NCBI RefSeq assembly: GCF_020520425.1
Contig: NC_079491.1
Location: forward strand, 558,001 to 622,000
Length of the DNA: 64,000 nt
Reading direction: 5' to 3'
From: Spinacia oleracea
Lineage: Eukaryota; Streptophyta; Magnoliopsida; Caryophyllales; Amaranthaceae
Shown here: one piece after another, positions 12,800-27,354 of the stretch
How positions within the stretch are numbered: position 1 is the stretch's first letter
Layout of the letters: each line of letters starts with the position of its first letter
Made by a program: the position numbers and the translations under genes
The notes under the pieces: model-generated
Seen by the model: only the letters and a program-made list of their open reading frames with translations
The model's database searches: none
Told to the model about the DNA's origin: nothing

Positions 12800-12956
12800 C
12801 TGCTGTAATTTGATTGGATAATAAAATGGAAAAGTTAAGGGGAAAATAATTTTTTTTTCTGCTGTAATTTGATTGGATAATAAAATGAAAAAAAAGGGGA
12901 AAATATTTTTTTTTTCTGCTGTAATTTGATTGGATAATAAAATGGAAAAAATAATG
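12800..12956. repeat. Three-unit tandem repeat, period about 58 bp
   Basis: CTGCTGTAATTTGATTGG followed by an A/T-rich tail starts at 12800, 12859 and 12916 (periods 59 and 57). Units differ mainly in the length of the T-run between them. The array sits between the GDSL remnant and the third tRNA-Phe gene. Confidence 0.85.
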
Positions 12957-12975
12957 GATAAACAAAAATTAAAAA

Positions 12976-13000
12976 TGCGGTGAGCGTGGATCGAACACGC

Positions 13001-13043
<43 letters not shown>

Positions 13044-13048
13044 CCCGC
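12976..13048 (-). tRNA. tRNA-Phe (GAA), copy 3
   Basis: Identical over all 73 bases to the copies at 10815 and 10975, although the flanks differ: the upstream base run is AATACAACTT instead of CAACAAG. It lies 1.9 kb from copy 2, beyond the GDSL remnant. T-rich sequence follows its 3' end. Confidence 0.95.
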
Positions 13049-13490
13049 AAGTTGTATTATTAATCTGCCAGAAATTAAAAGTGCTATTAGCAAACGTCTA
13101 AACTTAACTTGTTTCCTCGGATGGTGCTCAATAACAGAAATGAAAAATATACTCCGTACTTGTTTAATAGAGAGACATTTACATTTTCGAGGTGAAAAAG
13201 GTGTTGTCCCCAAAATACAGAATGCAAAAAAAATTACAGAATGGAGTAACCTTGGAAATTTCAAGAGAATCATTATTATTATGAGCAATACGAAGACAGT
13301 TCAAAGTATACTTCAAAAAACAAATTACACAACCTTAAAGGTTAAAGAATAGCATGATTATCCCATGTTTCAGAAAGCATAAATCACAATTATAGGTTAA
13401 ACCCGATAATCAGAATTAAGGTCACGATAGTGTAGAAAAGCAATGAGTTGTACTGTCGTTGTAGTAAGCCTTTTGTGCCGAACCTCTAGC

Positions 13491-15209
13491 TCAATGAAGC
13501 AAAGTGCAAGTGAAGATGCCGTTTGACAAAGTGATCTTCTCTGTTCTTGTGACAGCATCAAGAGGAAGGGGAGCAAAACTACGTGACGGTCCATAGAAAT
13601 GTGGGAACCATTGATTTCCCTCCACAACCTCATATATCAATCCATCCCCAAGCTGTGAAAATGATGATAAGATTTCAGACTGAGGGAACTGATAAATGAA
13701 ACAAAAAGGTATACAACAAATTCCCATGTTCGTGTATCAATCAACATTTCAGCAAAAACATGGAACAGATTATTGTAATGCATCACTAGTACACTGTACA
13801 CAACCATCATTCATCTCTTGTCCGTTGATGATTGAATGTTGAGTGTCAATAACAGATTGAAGGTTCAATCTTCCCAATCTTTGAACTAATACATGAATTT
13901 TCTTCCTGATCGGGAATTCTTGTGTAAGTTCTACACAATGAAGAAGTGAACAGAGATGCACCCTAGACGGCTAGACCATATCCCATTCCCTGAAAATAGA
14001 AGAAAGGATGGAAAAAACTAAAAGAAGCAGGACCAATGAGGTTGAATTCCCAAAAACAATCTCTACCATTACCATTATCATTACCCCATTGCCTCGAAGA
14101 GGCTCCCGCAAAAAAAAGATCTCTATTAAAAAAAATCAACTTTGAATTACAATGAACTAAACCAGTGTTCCTAAATTATTAATTCACTTAGCAGTTAGCA
14201 CAAAGGGTTGAATGAATGAAAACAACTTTCTAGCATTGTATATCTAGTGCTGAACGAGCCTCCTCGTAAATGAATGCTTGAGGCTTTGTATATCGGGATA
14301 TGGTGTATCATACGGATTTTACACATTATGGTTGGTATGTTATGGTATGTAATCACTAATTCTTATCAAATTGCCAAATGAAGTCAGCAATAAAGCAGTG
14401 AACCCATGTTAAATAGATTGATGAAGCTAAAATGATCAAAAGTCAGAGAAACAGATTAAATTCTTCGGAGTTTGAACATTCAACAATAATTTAGAATAAT
14501 TGCTTCTAGCTGGTGCAACATCTTAATGTTATCCCACTCAGACAAACAGAAAATTTTGCCACTAGAAATTGCACAGAATTACATAACATATGAACAATTG
14601 GGAGTTGGGAGTAATGTACACAACTAAATTCCAAGCAAGAACTGGGTAAACACTATAAACTCCAAGCAAGAACGAGACTAAGAAGCCGCGATTCTTATAC
14701 CTTGTTAGAATCAATTTGAAGTAAGTATAACTCCTCATTAACGTCTTTGAAAAATCTTTGCAAGGTTGGCTGTACCTGAGAATAATACCAAATCCCAACA
14801 GCTTAATTTCCATCTTATCACAAAATTCATAACCAATCATACCCATTTAACCTAAAAGATGAAACTTTTGACATAATTCAGTTCAATTTAGACATAAGAT
14901 ATCCAAAAATAAGAATCTTTACAACATTAAATTAAATAAAACAGGAAATCGTGAAATGAAGCCTTTAATCCAAGAAAGTATTGATCAAGGGTTCTAGAGT
15001 AGAACATAAATGAATTACAGAAGCCCAGAAATTGAAAGAAAAAAGGGAAGAACCTGAAGAAGGGTACTGAGATGGAAGCAAGCAGTGGAGTTGTCAAGAT
15101 CACCACCAAAAGTGAAACCATTACTCTGCAATTCATCCCACTCTTTGGCGGTGCTTATCCTGTAAACGTACTTCTCCGTCTCCGGCTTCCCATCGCCCTC
15201 CCTCGCCAT
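13491..15209 (-). CDS. DUF952 family protein, 130 aa
   Basis: Small conserved plant and bacterial protein of unknown biochemical function. Three exons on the minus strand: 15209-15054, 14775-14701, 13652-13491, all in phase 0, give 130 residues. Family features: YVYRISTAKEWDELQSNG with FGGDLDNSTACFHLS at the N-terminus, FFKDVNEELYLLQID in the middle exon, and LGDGLIYEVVEGNQWFPHFY followed by GPSRSFAPLPLDAV in the last exon. The usual DUF952 ending with a lysine/glutamate turn and TLSNG is present. The length and order match relatives, so the gene looks whole. The first ATG in the frame was taken as start. Confidence 0.88.
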
Positions 15210-16806
15210 TCACGATCAACTCGGGTAATCAAAGTTTAAAGCTCCGGTTTAGTGCGTTTTCCGTTTTGTACAACTGGGTAATAAGACTCCGTACTCCCTT
15301 TGTCCAAACACCAATTTTTTTGCCCAAAACCCGCTATTTCGGGCCAAAAATAGCGGATATTTCGGACTATTTTCAGACCAGGTCAACTTTCTAACTAAAA
15401 TGCAATTTTGAGTTGTCTAAAATTCATCCATAAATTAAAATTTCACAAATTCTTATTTACATGGGATGTACGATAAATATTGTACACCAAAGTTAAAGTT
15501 AACGTAAAATGCTTAAAAGTTAAGCTTATATATGTAAAGGTTGTCTATTTTTTAGTGATAAAAAATTTCAATTTAATAAAAATTATTTCTTCAAAATTAC
15601 TAATAATATATAAAATTAATAATTTAACCCTTTAAAATATTTATCTATCAACTTTTTTTAAAATAATATAAAAGTTAGAAAAAACTGGGTAAAAGTTATA
15701 TTCGTGTACAATAAATTTATTGTACACCTTGTGCATGCAAGACCTTTTGTTAAAATTTTGGGACTAGCCCGAAATTGGGCCTAAATATTCTGCCTAAAGT
15801 CCGTTTTTTTTTTTTGGCCGGATCGGATCGGATCGGATCGGGTCAGCGTGCAGGCTCATAATGATCGGGTATATTCCTTAGTTTCATGTTCAAGATGTTT
15901 GTTTGCAAGTAAGAATTAACTTCCCATGAAATGAAACTTCTCAAGAGAAGTTACTACCCAACGAATTGAGGTACTAAACCAAACAAGTAATAGAATTCGA
16001 GGTAAATTAGTTAGCTTAAGAAAATACAAGTAAATATTTCACAATTTGTACAAGTGTGTCAAATAATTATGAACAACAGAATAAGAATAAGTAGGTAAAC
16101 ATTTTCTTTTACGAGTTACAACACTATTATGTCACGTGGAGTAATTCGTTGCAAAAGGAGTATTGTGTCGTAGTTTTGTTGATCTTCAAATACTGAATTG
16201 CTTTATGTCGAACTTTCTTTCACCAAAGCTAAAGTTGTTGCATGCTGAACCTTCCTTTCATTTGTTATTTAAAGCAAATCACCGAGTTTAAACTAACTTA
16301 ATCTTATTTATACTTAATGTGTAAAACGAATATAACCTTTTACGGACTTTCGAGAATTCAAGTAAGTTTTGGGTGATATAAAGCCAAGTTTGAAAGGGAT
16401 CAACTTATGTTGGATCTCCTGTAAAAAAAACCTTAAAAGCGAAAAGAAGGGTGACTCGAAATCAGCTAACCTCAACTTTATATCAACCAAAATATCTAGC
16501 TCGTAGCTGACCCTGAACTTTTTAGGAACCCGAAAATATCCGAATTTGCACCCAACCTGAGAAAGACCCGAGTCTAATGTAACCCGATAGAGAGTAGAAA
16601 GTGAAACCCCAATTTGGTTCAACAATGCTTTGTACGGAGTATTTGTTTAGTGACTAACACGAGTGAGTCGTTGCGACTAACACGAGGGGTCCATGCGCCA
16701 TTGCAAAGGAAGTTGAAGCTTTTGTTAATCCGCCAACTGCGCTTTTCTTCAACCCAAACAAAACCCCACCGCTCTTGCGCTCTCATCAGTTCCTTCCCAA
16801 ACAACA
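15210..16806. other. Gene-free stretch between the DUF952 and PII genes
   Basis: These two genes are divergently transcribed, so both promoters lie here. No obvious TATA box was found. A short GATCG repeat (about 15821-15841) and a TACGGAGTA scrap near 16634 are the only repeats. No protein-like frame. Confidence 0.5.
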
Positions 16807-19800
16807 ATGGCTGTAAATCTGACATCAAAACCTTCTTTTCTTGACCATTCTTTCTCCTCCAACAACTACAACCTTGGTTACATCTCCCAAATTCGCCCCA
16901 ATTTCGGACAATTTCAACCATTTCATCTCAATGTCACTTCGAATCGTTCTAGAAAGTTGTGTAATTTGCCTCAAATCAGAGCTCAGGCTACTTCAGGTAC
17001 TCATTCTCTTCATATTTCTGTTTCTGGGTTTTATCATTTCTGTTGGATTTTCAAATGATATAATTCTTGTGTTTTTTTTTGGCAATTAGAGTATGTCCCA
17101 GATACCAAATTCTACAAAGTGGAGGCCATTCTCAGGTGCATTTATCTCTCTATCTAATCTAATGAACACCCTTTAATTTAATCTTGCATGACCGGTATGA
17201 AAGTCAAATGATAATGTAGTACGGAGTATATGAGAAGTTTGTACACAGAAATTAGTTTTCGTTCCAAAGATTTATGCAGATATTCATGTGCCTTCCAAAG
17301 AAATTGCTCATGTGTGTTCCTTTTTCTTTTTCCCTTTTGCTTTGGTGCTGTGGTCAATCTTTTTTTGGTCAAAGACCCTGGAGAATCCCCATGGTTTCTG
17401 CGGTAAGAACTAAGAACTATCTTGCACAATTTGTTTGTTTTTCTTTATTTGGGTTTTGTGGAGATTGCAATGCTTCACTTGCTCTTGTATGCTGAATTTT
17501 CTCTTAATTGCTTTCTAATTTGCCTCTATATAGTAAGACACTCAAACTGATAAGCATTAAGAGTAGGAAGATATATTGGTTTGTATGGTTGTGTATTTGG
17601 GGGAGGGAGGAACTGCTCAAAAGATGAAGAGGAAGAGCAGAGATTTCAATTTTTTCTTTTCATGCATACCATTTTGAAGAAATGTTTAGGTTGCACCGCA
17701 TATGTCATAGAGAGAATCAGCACGTAGATAGCCACATGTTTAATAACCAAAATCATGGCCAATTACTAATCAAATGGTACATATGCGAATCTACGATGCC
17801 TAGATGTCACAAGTCCAAATGTAACTCACAGAAGTGTGTGTTACTAACTTACTAAGTTACTACGATCAGATACTTGGTCTCGTGATATTAAGGCAAGGGT
17901 TACTAACTTAATAAGGCAAGGTTTTTAGCTTTTAGGGTATAATAGCTCCTGAGAATGCACTTTCTATGTCGCATTCACTCATGATGATACCATATTAAGT
18001 CATGCATCTAAAGTTTCTTCTACTTGAAATATCCAAATTCTAAGTGTAGTTTCCTATTTGATATTTTCATTCTTATTGGCTTCTTTATATGTAAAATTTT
18101 GTGCAAAGTTGTTGATATTTTATTCTTATCATATGAACTTTTGCTTGCCAGTATCTTTTGTGTTAAACTCTGCTCACAAATTGCATATTGATCTATATTC
18201 GAGATCACTATTACATGCACAGCTTTTTTGGTAGGATCTTTGGACTTTGAATGAACAGATAAGTACATTTCACTGGACATTAGAATACCATATTCATCCA
18301 CGGTTTACTTTGGTTACATTACTCTTCTTATTAAACACAGCATCCTCTCGGAGATGCCATTTTTGGCATTTCCTAGTACATTTCGCAATTGCATCTTTCT
18401 TTCATGACCTCCATTATGGTTATACCATTACTAATTCAAGGCTGCTGCCTGCTGGAGTATCTGTTTATGTGCTGGTTTTCATTAGATCATACTTACAAAA
18501 ATACATCCATAATAGTTAATTGGTCCATTTTGAAACTACTCAGTTGCTTAAGCTCTAAATGTTTCTTTTAGATAATGTGCATACAACATTATTTTTGATA
18601 GTCACGAATCACGATCGTTAACCTGAACAAAGTGAATGGTTAATCAAGAGTCAACTGTAAACTCGTTGGAGAGATCATAACTGACGGATATAGTCTGATG
18701 GGTTGAGACTTGAGAATTGAGACTGGCACAAGGCCGGCTTCCATAACTCAGGCTCTGTTGGATGTATTATATATACAGGTCTTCTCTGAGGCCTGCAACT
18801 TTTTAGTGTCTCTTTCCAGATTTGGACAAATATGTTCCATATTAAGATAGTACAGCTTTGCCATTGCACCTACGCCCTTTTTATATAGCCTGCCAATTAG
18901 GAATGCCATAACATTCCTATTTATTCAGGCGAGATGAGAATATGTACATTCATGTGATGACTTATCGTGGTGTGTCTCGTTAATCAATTGTCCATAACTT
19001 CTCTTAACATCAAGCAGCAGAAAATATCTCCAACTGGGAGTGCATGACATGATTAGTTGGGGTTGATATACTTACATCACTTGCATGGAACTCATTGCCT
19101 TTTGTTTCTGTATTGAGATTCTCAACCAATTCGTCTTTGTTTTCTGGGATGGGGATTTTTGGCTGAATTGAAGGCTTTGCTGAAGATGGGTATTCGTGGT
19201 GTCACTGTTTCTGATGTTCGGGGTTTTGGAGCACAAGGTGGAGCTGCAGAAAGGCATGCTGGTTAGTACTTCCTGGTTTTCTGCCAGCGTGCTTAACTTT
19301 TCAAATAGCATATCTCAATTTTATGTGTAAAGCTGTAAATCGAAACTTTTTGTGTCAAGTTATGATGTTAGGCAGCAAAGGTGACCATATGGCGCAAAGA
19401 CTTCATTAAAATATTAAATCATAGCCTTCGATACTATCCTGGCTCGCAATGTCCCTTATGAAGGACTTCCGACCAGTGTCACAACACCTAAATCACTCCT
19501 CGTTTTAGAGATTTTTTTTAAAGTCCAATGCTTTGCAAGCTCTCTCTTGTTCTTTCACTTCGGCATCATTTGTATGCCTTTTCTCCAGAAGTCCTTCCTA
19601 TTGGGTTGTGAATTTGTGATGAGCACCCACTCTTGTGAACCTTAGCAGATTTTACCTGCCAACATAACTGGAGTTCAGTTGTTTCTCTGTAATACTCCCT
19701 CCATCCTGAAACAATATCTACATTGTGCGAAGACTCCTAACCCATAGAATAACAGATGTCCAATGATTTTAGAAAATTACCCTTCATATTTTCTCGTCAT

Positions 19801-20972
19801 TAGGAAATAATGTAGTTGCATACTTGCATATTAGGAAATGTATCATCTTTTTCCGTGATACTAAAGTGCTGAACACTCTAGTATATGTGACTACCAGACA
19901 GTGGGAGTAATTACTTGGAAGGAAGCTGTCTAGAAGTTCCTGGTATAGAGTAGCTCTTTTTTCCCCTGTATTTTGTTTTGTGTCTGCTTGTTTCTATGTT
20001 TTGCAGTCTTTGTGCATAAGGTTTTTTTTTGTTTTTGACTTTTTTCCCATTTTTTTGCAGGTTCTGAATTTTCTGAGGACAAGTTTGTAACCAAGGTTAA
20101 GATGGAAATCGTGGTCAGCAAAGATCAGGTGTTTAATGTTAAAGCTAATAGTATACTATAATAGTTCTCCAACCTCAAACATCCAATTGTCTTCTCTTGT
20201 GTCTATGCAAACTATACATGTGATAACGTTATTCCATTGATCCATTGCGAGCCCTATTTTGATCTATTGAATATTGCTATTATACCATTTCAGGTTGATA
20301 CAGTAGTAGACTTAATAATCAAGGAAGCACGCACTGGTGAAATTGGTGATGGCAAAATATTCGGTAAGATGTCTTTGAGATAGTTATATTGTCCATATAA
20401 TTATGAAATATATTTATCAGCAGTAGTTGAGAAGATTTCTTCACTCTAGAAATACAAGATTTAGATTCTTGCTAAATTTTTTGTACGAAACTAAAATTGT
20501 ACGAAGTATAAAACTCTGCCATCTGTCTTGTACACCCTCCCCAACAAACAAACCAAAAGATTTAGAATGAAAAAAACTGAATGGAACTTCAAATCAGCTG
20601 CTCTATTTTCGTTTGGAAATTTGATGTACTGGAAATCCTAAAAGAAGATCATGAAATCAAAAATTCACTCAGTTTTGAACTATAGTTCTATTCAGTTTTG
20701 CTGATATTTCTCTAACCTGATTTGATGATGAAATTCATTGACTGGACGGAATGTGATGATTTGTGCAGTGCTGCCCGTTTCTGACATCATTAGAGTGCGC
20801 ACTGGTAATATATTCTTTTCATTAGTCAGCCCCCCCTGCAGATTTTTCAGCTCCTCTTCATTTTAATGGAGTTTGCTTCTTGGCATGTTGGTGATATGCA
20901 GGTCAGCGAGGAGAAGAAGCAGAGAGGATGTCCGGAGGCCGGCAGGACATGTCAAAACACGGCAATGTTTAG
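16807..20972 (+). CDS. GLB1: Plastid nitrogen regulatory protein PII
   Basis: Trimeric signal protein of the chloroplast that senses ATP/ADP, 2-oxoglutarate and, in most plants, glutamine, and controls N-acetylglutamate kinase (arginine pathway) and acetyl-CoA carboxylase. Eight exons: 16807-16996, 17090-17135, 17375-17402, 19174-19261, 20061-20128, 20294-20363, 20769-20804, 20902-20972; joined length 597 bases, 198 residues. About 60 N-terminal residues are Ser/Asn/Arg-rich without acids, as for a transit peptide. Then come YKVEAILRPWRIPMVSA, the T-loop (residues 106-124, GFGAQGGAAERHAGSEF), the PII signature ARTGEIGDGKIFVLPVSD, and the tail TGQRGEEAERMSGGRQDM. The tail keeps the long Q-loop form of non-Brassicaceae plants. 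The T-loop reads GGAAERHAG where Arabidopsis has GGSTERHGG. Confidence 0.96.
19695..19907. mobile_element. Stowaway-type MITE in PII intron 3
   Basis: A 213-bp stretch opens CTCCCTCCATCC and closes GTGGGAG, flanked on each side by the dinucleotide TA (19693-19694 and 19908-19909), the target used by Tc1/mariner-type MITEs. No coding capacity. It lies in the intron between PII exons 4 and 5. Confidence 0.65.
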
Positions 20973-21960
20973 AAAAGTTTAGGGCATTGGGTAAAACATT
21001 GAGGAGCCTCATCAAGTTTTTGCAACTCTTTGCCCAAATTTTCTAACTTTCTTGAAATGTTGATGATTTTTAAGTTGCAATCAAAAAATAATGATTGTTA
21101 CAAAGTATTTTTCTGTTAATAGATTATTCTGAATGACTGTATCAGTTTTGTAGAATGTAGACCCTTTGCACATGTAACTAATAACAGGGAGAGTAGTTTA
21201 TTCATGGAGGAAGTAAACAAGTTCTGTTCTAGAAATGATTATATCTAAAACAAATTCTCATGATAATTGCCTAATTAGTATTTACTTTCTTTAAATGACC
21301 AAATGGTAAATAGTATGAATTCATGAACAAGATTACAACACTTTGAAGTTTGAAGAAGAACAAAATAAATCTTTTGAAAGTACATACTTTTTCTGATCTA
21401 AAATACTTCAACCCTGTTTGGGAACTAGCGGTTAGTTGGTTTGACTAACTACTTTTATTAGCTGAATTGACTAGCTAATTGAATTAGATGCTTGTGTAAA
21501 GTGTTTGGTAAAGTAATTGTTATTTGCTAGTTATTTAAGTGTAAATGATCGTTAAAGACATAGATATAAACTAATCTAAAATTCTCTTTCAAACCTCTAT
21601 TAACCAAACATTTCCAATAGCTTCTTAAATGGTCAAATTTCTAATTTTCTTTAACACCTCTCATACGTAAACACCTCCATACCTTCGTTCTTTGAAGATG
21701 TACCCACCTTCCATTTTTAGGTAACTATATCTAAGTCATCTCCTCTAATGATTATGTGATGGTCAAAATAAAATTAGAATGGACGGCAAATGTTTTCCCT
21801 TTTCATTAAAAATCGTGGTTTTCTTATTCTTAGGTGGCTAATTAACAATGGAAAAAGATTCAGCAACTAAAATAAGGCTTCCATGCAATTGGGAATTGGG
21901 ATATTCCACACACCTCACCTCATTTCATCTCATTCCAAAACATAACTTTCTTCAGATTTG

Positions 21961-21965
<5 letters not shown>

Positions 21966-21993
<28 letters not shown>
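21966..21993 (+). repeat. CT microsatellite in the ARF leader
   Basis: Fourteen CT units lie in what should be the untranslated first exon of the ARF gene. A donor CAG/GTTCTC at 22003/22004 and an acceptor TTTTAG at 22787 define a likely leader intron of 784 bases ending 26 bases before the start codon. Pyrimidine-rich leaders with a leader intron are common in plant housekeeping genes. Confidence 0.65.
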
Positions 21994-21995
<2 letters not shown>

Positions 21996-22804
21996 TTGCT
22001 CAGGTTCTCTACCTCTTACCCTTTCTCTGTTTCTTTACAATTCGTGTTCTTTTCAATAATGTCTTGAATTTTGATGCATGATCTGCTAATTGTATGATGC
22101 TAATGCTTGATTTATCATAATTTCATGAATCTCGCTTTTGATTTGCGGTTTAGTATACAGTTAATTGTACATTTGTTTTTGTAATTGCTGTCATGCATAA
22201 ATTGCCTGTCAATATTCAAGTGCTAGAGAAAATGTGATTGAGTAAAATTTCTGGATTGTAATTTGTGTAATACGAATGAAGATCATGTCTTTCTAGTTTC
22301 TACAGCTGAATTATCCAAATCAAAATTTGGAAGATAATTGGTTCTTGAGTATAATGTGGCTTAGATCTGGGTGCTAGAAACCAAAATTCATGGAGTTGGG
22401 AATCTAATTAGCAATTTGTCTTTAGAATTCAGCTTATCTTGGTCTCACATTTCGTCAAATCAAACCATTTGGTCTTACCACATTTTAGCTTATATATTTG
22501 ATCGTACAACCATTTAATACACTGGAAATAGAATTTTAGGGTCTAATCCTCTGTTACCTGATTCGCTAGTAAAAGACTACGCAATTTGCTTCCTAATTTG
22601 CTAAATTGGACCAAAATGGTACCATTTTCATGTTATAATTCGCTTTTTTGGTTCGTGGTTTGTGGGGGTGATTAGAGAATTAGGTAACATTGGTCTATTC
22701 TGTATTAGACATGACGTGAACAACACAAAAGATGATTACGTTTTTCTATTGCAATTTGATAACAAATAACATTAAGGCTTGTTTTAGATTGTTCGAGTTA
22801 ATAG

Positions 22805-24685
<1,881 letters not shown>

Positions 24686-26012
24686 ATGAAAGCATCTCTG
24701 ATTCACATTTAGAACGAAGATAGTTGAGTTTTCACCAGCATTTACAGGACTTTTGTTATTACATTACGTTGCAAGTTTTTCATAGCTTAATGTTGTTCAG
24801 TGACAGTTTAAGCCATTTGCTTCCTGTAGTCTAAGTTTGAGACATGAGATTGATTAATCAATTACTTGTAATATTATCTTGTCAGAGCTGTTATAGTCCT
24901 CTGTCATTCTTTAGAACCTTATTGTAACTCCTTTCATTTTAAAGTTGAAACCATGATAAAATTTGCAGAATTTGGCGGATCTGTGACTTAAATACCTGAT
25001 GTAGTGGTGTAAACTTGTAATGCTCTCTATATCTACTATATATGAAATCAACTGCATAACCGGTTCAACTAAGGCTTTTATTTTTATTTTTTGATTTGCT
25101 CATTTAGCGAGGAAAAAAAAAAACTTAAATGTAGATTGTAAGGTATAACCGTATAACCTGTTGTACCTGTAAAATTTGCTCATTTGTCAAGATTGATTGT
25201 AACTTTATGTTAGTATATTTAAAGGGTATTACGTTTACGACAATTGATGAGGGTGATCAACAGGGATAAACGAGTTTGGTCCCCCATTAAGAACATAATG
25301 TATGAAATTTGTGACATATTTCCTAATATTAATAAGACCTGAGATAGAAGTCCACAACTAATCCATTTGCTTAGGAAACAAAAATACATTAATCCACGTT
25401 TAATTAATTAGTACGGACTACATTGTAGTAAAAAAATAGTACTAGTTGGACATATGCATGAGTGCAGGAGGATATTTTACTTAGTTCCCAATTGAATAAA
25501 ATTGGATTTATGTCTAATACATAATTCATGAGCTCATCAAACCCGTCTACATCCTTTCTTTTTTGTTTTTCCGTTTAAACCAAATGCAAAAGCATTCAAC
25601 TTAATAGACTTTTTCCTTCATCTGTAATTATCGGATCTTTCCCTGTGTCAATATCTTCTAACCTTTACCCTTTTCAGTACGTCTTCTTAATTAGGTGTAG
25701 TACCAAACAAATATTTACCCAATTTTGTGACGTGCAGTATAAAATTATAAATACTGATCTAATCTCCTACGTACCAAGTGAAATTCAGGTGAATAAAAAT
25801 ATAGAACGCGCGCACAAATGCAATTGTTATCATAATCCTCAAGCCAAACAACTTACCCATAATATAACTATTAATTAACTACGTATATACGTACGTTTTA
25901 GTATTTTCCAAATCTTAAAAATTGATCTCTATTATTCTCTAATGAATTCAATAGATCCTAGCTACCCCTAATATATACACAAGTATATATTGTCTTTATA
26001 TGCAATTGATCA
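24686..26012. other. Gene-free stretch after the ARF gene
   Basis: The first 350 bases are probably the ARF 3' untranslated region and flank. The rest is AT-rich without a credible frame or a complete repeat. Confidence 0.5.
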
Positions 26013-26021
26013 ATGAAAATA

Positions 26022-27345
26022 CGGATTTTTCACCAAATGCCCTCGAGGTTTACTTTAATGCACCAAGTACCCCTAAACTTTCCAAAATGCACCAAATACC
26101 CCTGACATTTAAAACAATATCATCAAATACCCTTATTGACCATTTTCCGTCTATTCCGTTAACTTTTCCGTTAACATTTCTTTTCCTCATTTTTCTTTAT
26201 TCTTTCCCCTTCTCATGGAAATCTTTATCCTCTTCCTCAACTTGAATCCAAATCATCAATTATCCACCAATTTCTTCAAATGTCGCAGCCATCCACTACT
26301 ATTGTTTGTTGCTAGCCAGAAATCTCCACCCACTATCCTCTTTCTTCCGATCTGCATTTTCGGTCTCCTCTCTTCTTTTCTCTTCCACCCATCCTTGTAG
26401 TGAAGCCCAAACCCAAAATTCGTCGGGATTTTTTGAGCAAATCCAAAGCAATTTCGCACAAAAAAAACTGAATTGTATATCGAATTATATACTTAATGAG
26501 CTTTAATTTTCATCTGGGTATCTCGAATTTTCTCTTGAAATTTCAACAATGGTGATGCAGATTTCTGGGATTCAAAAGGAAAGAAACCAGATTAAAACTT
26601 GTGATATGATGCAAGTTGTGGTGCTTGGAAAACCCGAGGTAGCCGACTGTGAGCACCCAAAAAAATCACCGAACATTGTAGCTTAAACCTAGCAAAAAAT
26701 CAATTTGATTCAATTGGGATTTTCGTCAATTTCACTTTTTTTTGTTGATCTGAAAAATTGATAAATTTTGACTTGGATATGAGAAAACTAGGTACGATTG
26801 AAGTAATGATCGGTGGTTGAGGGATGGTGTTCAAATGTCGGAAGCGGCGGAGCCGTGGTGGTTGGATTTGGTGGTTTGGGGAAATTGGTTTCAACTAATA
26901 GAAATTAGCATTGGTCTAAGGGATGCAGTTGGCCGACGTATGTAGCAAGCAAAAAGGGGGAGGGGTTGGTCTGGATGTGGAGGTTCGAGTTTTGACAATG
27001 GTGGATAAGAAGAGGATGATGATGATGGCGTTTAGCAGAGGACAGAAGTGAAGAGGAAGCCCAACAGATGTTTTGGGTTTTTTTTTTTTTTTTTTAAGAT
27101 AATAGTTAATTAATTATTTTAGGGGTTTAATTCATTTAATTAAGGTTTAATATTAGGATTAATAGAGAAATGGGTTGAGTAAGGGCAAAAAAGTAAACAC
27201 ACGCTAACGGAGACTTAACGTATGTCAGCCTCAAGGGTATTTGATGATATTGTTTTAAACGTCAGGGGTATTTGGTGCATTCTGGAAAGTTTAGGGGTAC
27301 TTGGTGCATTAAAGTAAACCTCGAGGGCATTTGGTGAAAAATCCG
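26022..27345. mobile_element. Non-autonomous Mutator-like element, 1.3 kb
   Basis: The ends form inverted repeats of about 112 bases (26022-26134 and 27234-27345) differing at only two or three places; they begin CGGATTTTTCACCAAATGCC. Directly outside each end is the same 9-base word ATGAAAATA (26013-26021 and 27346-27354), the target-duplication size of Mutator elements. No transposase frame is visible inside. The interior contains GC-normal stretches (26200-26460, 26520-26680, 26800-27060) that could be captured host sequence, though I recognise no source gene. The low divergence of the ends suggests a fairly recent insertion. Confidence 0.88.
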
Positions 27346-27354
27346 ATGAAAATA

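Noticed and set aside
12752-13288. 178-codon minus-strand frame
   Set aside because: It runs through the tRNA-Phe gene and the 58-bp tandem repeat; its protein is a translation of these and has no family features.
14060-14117. GCCTCGAAGAGGCTCCCGC followed by an A-run, a possible SINE end
   Set aside because: The style fits a SINE 3' end in the DUF952 intron, but no box A/B part or target duplication could be found.
18675-18869. 64-codon minus-strand frame in PII intron 3
   Set aside because: No motif or splice support; probable chance frame in a long intron.
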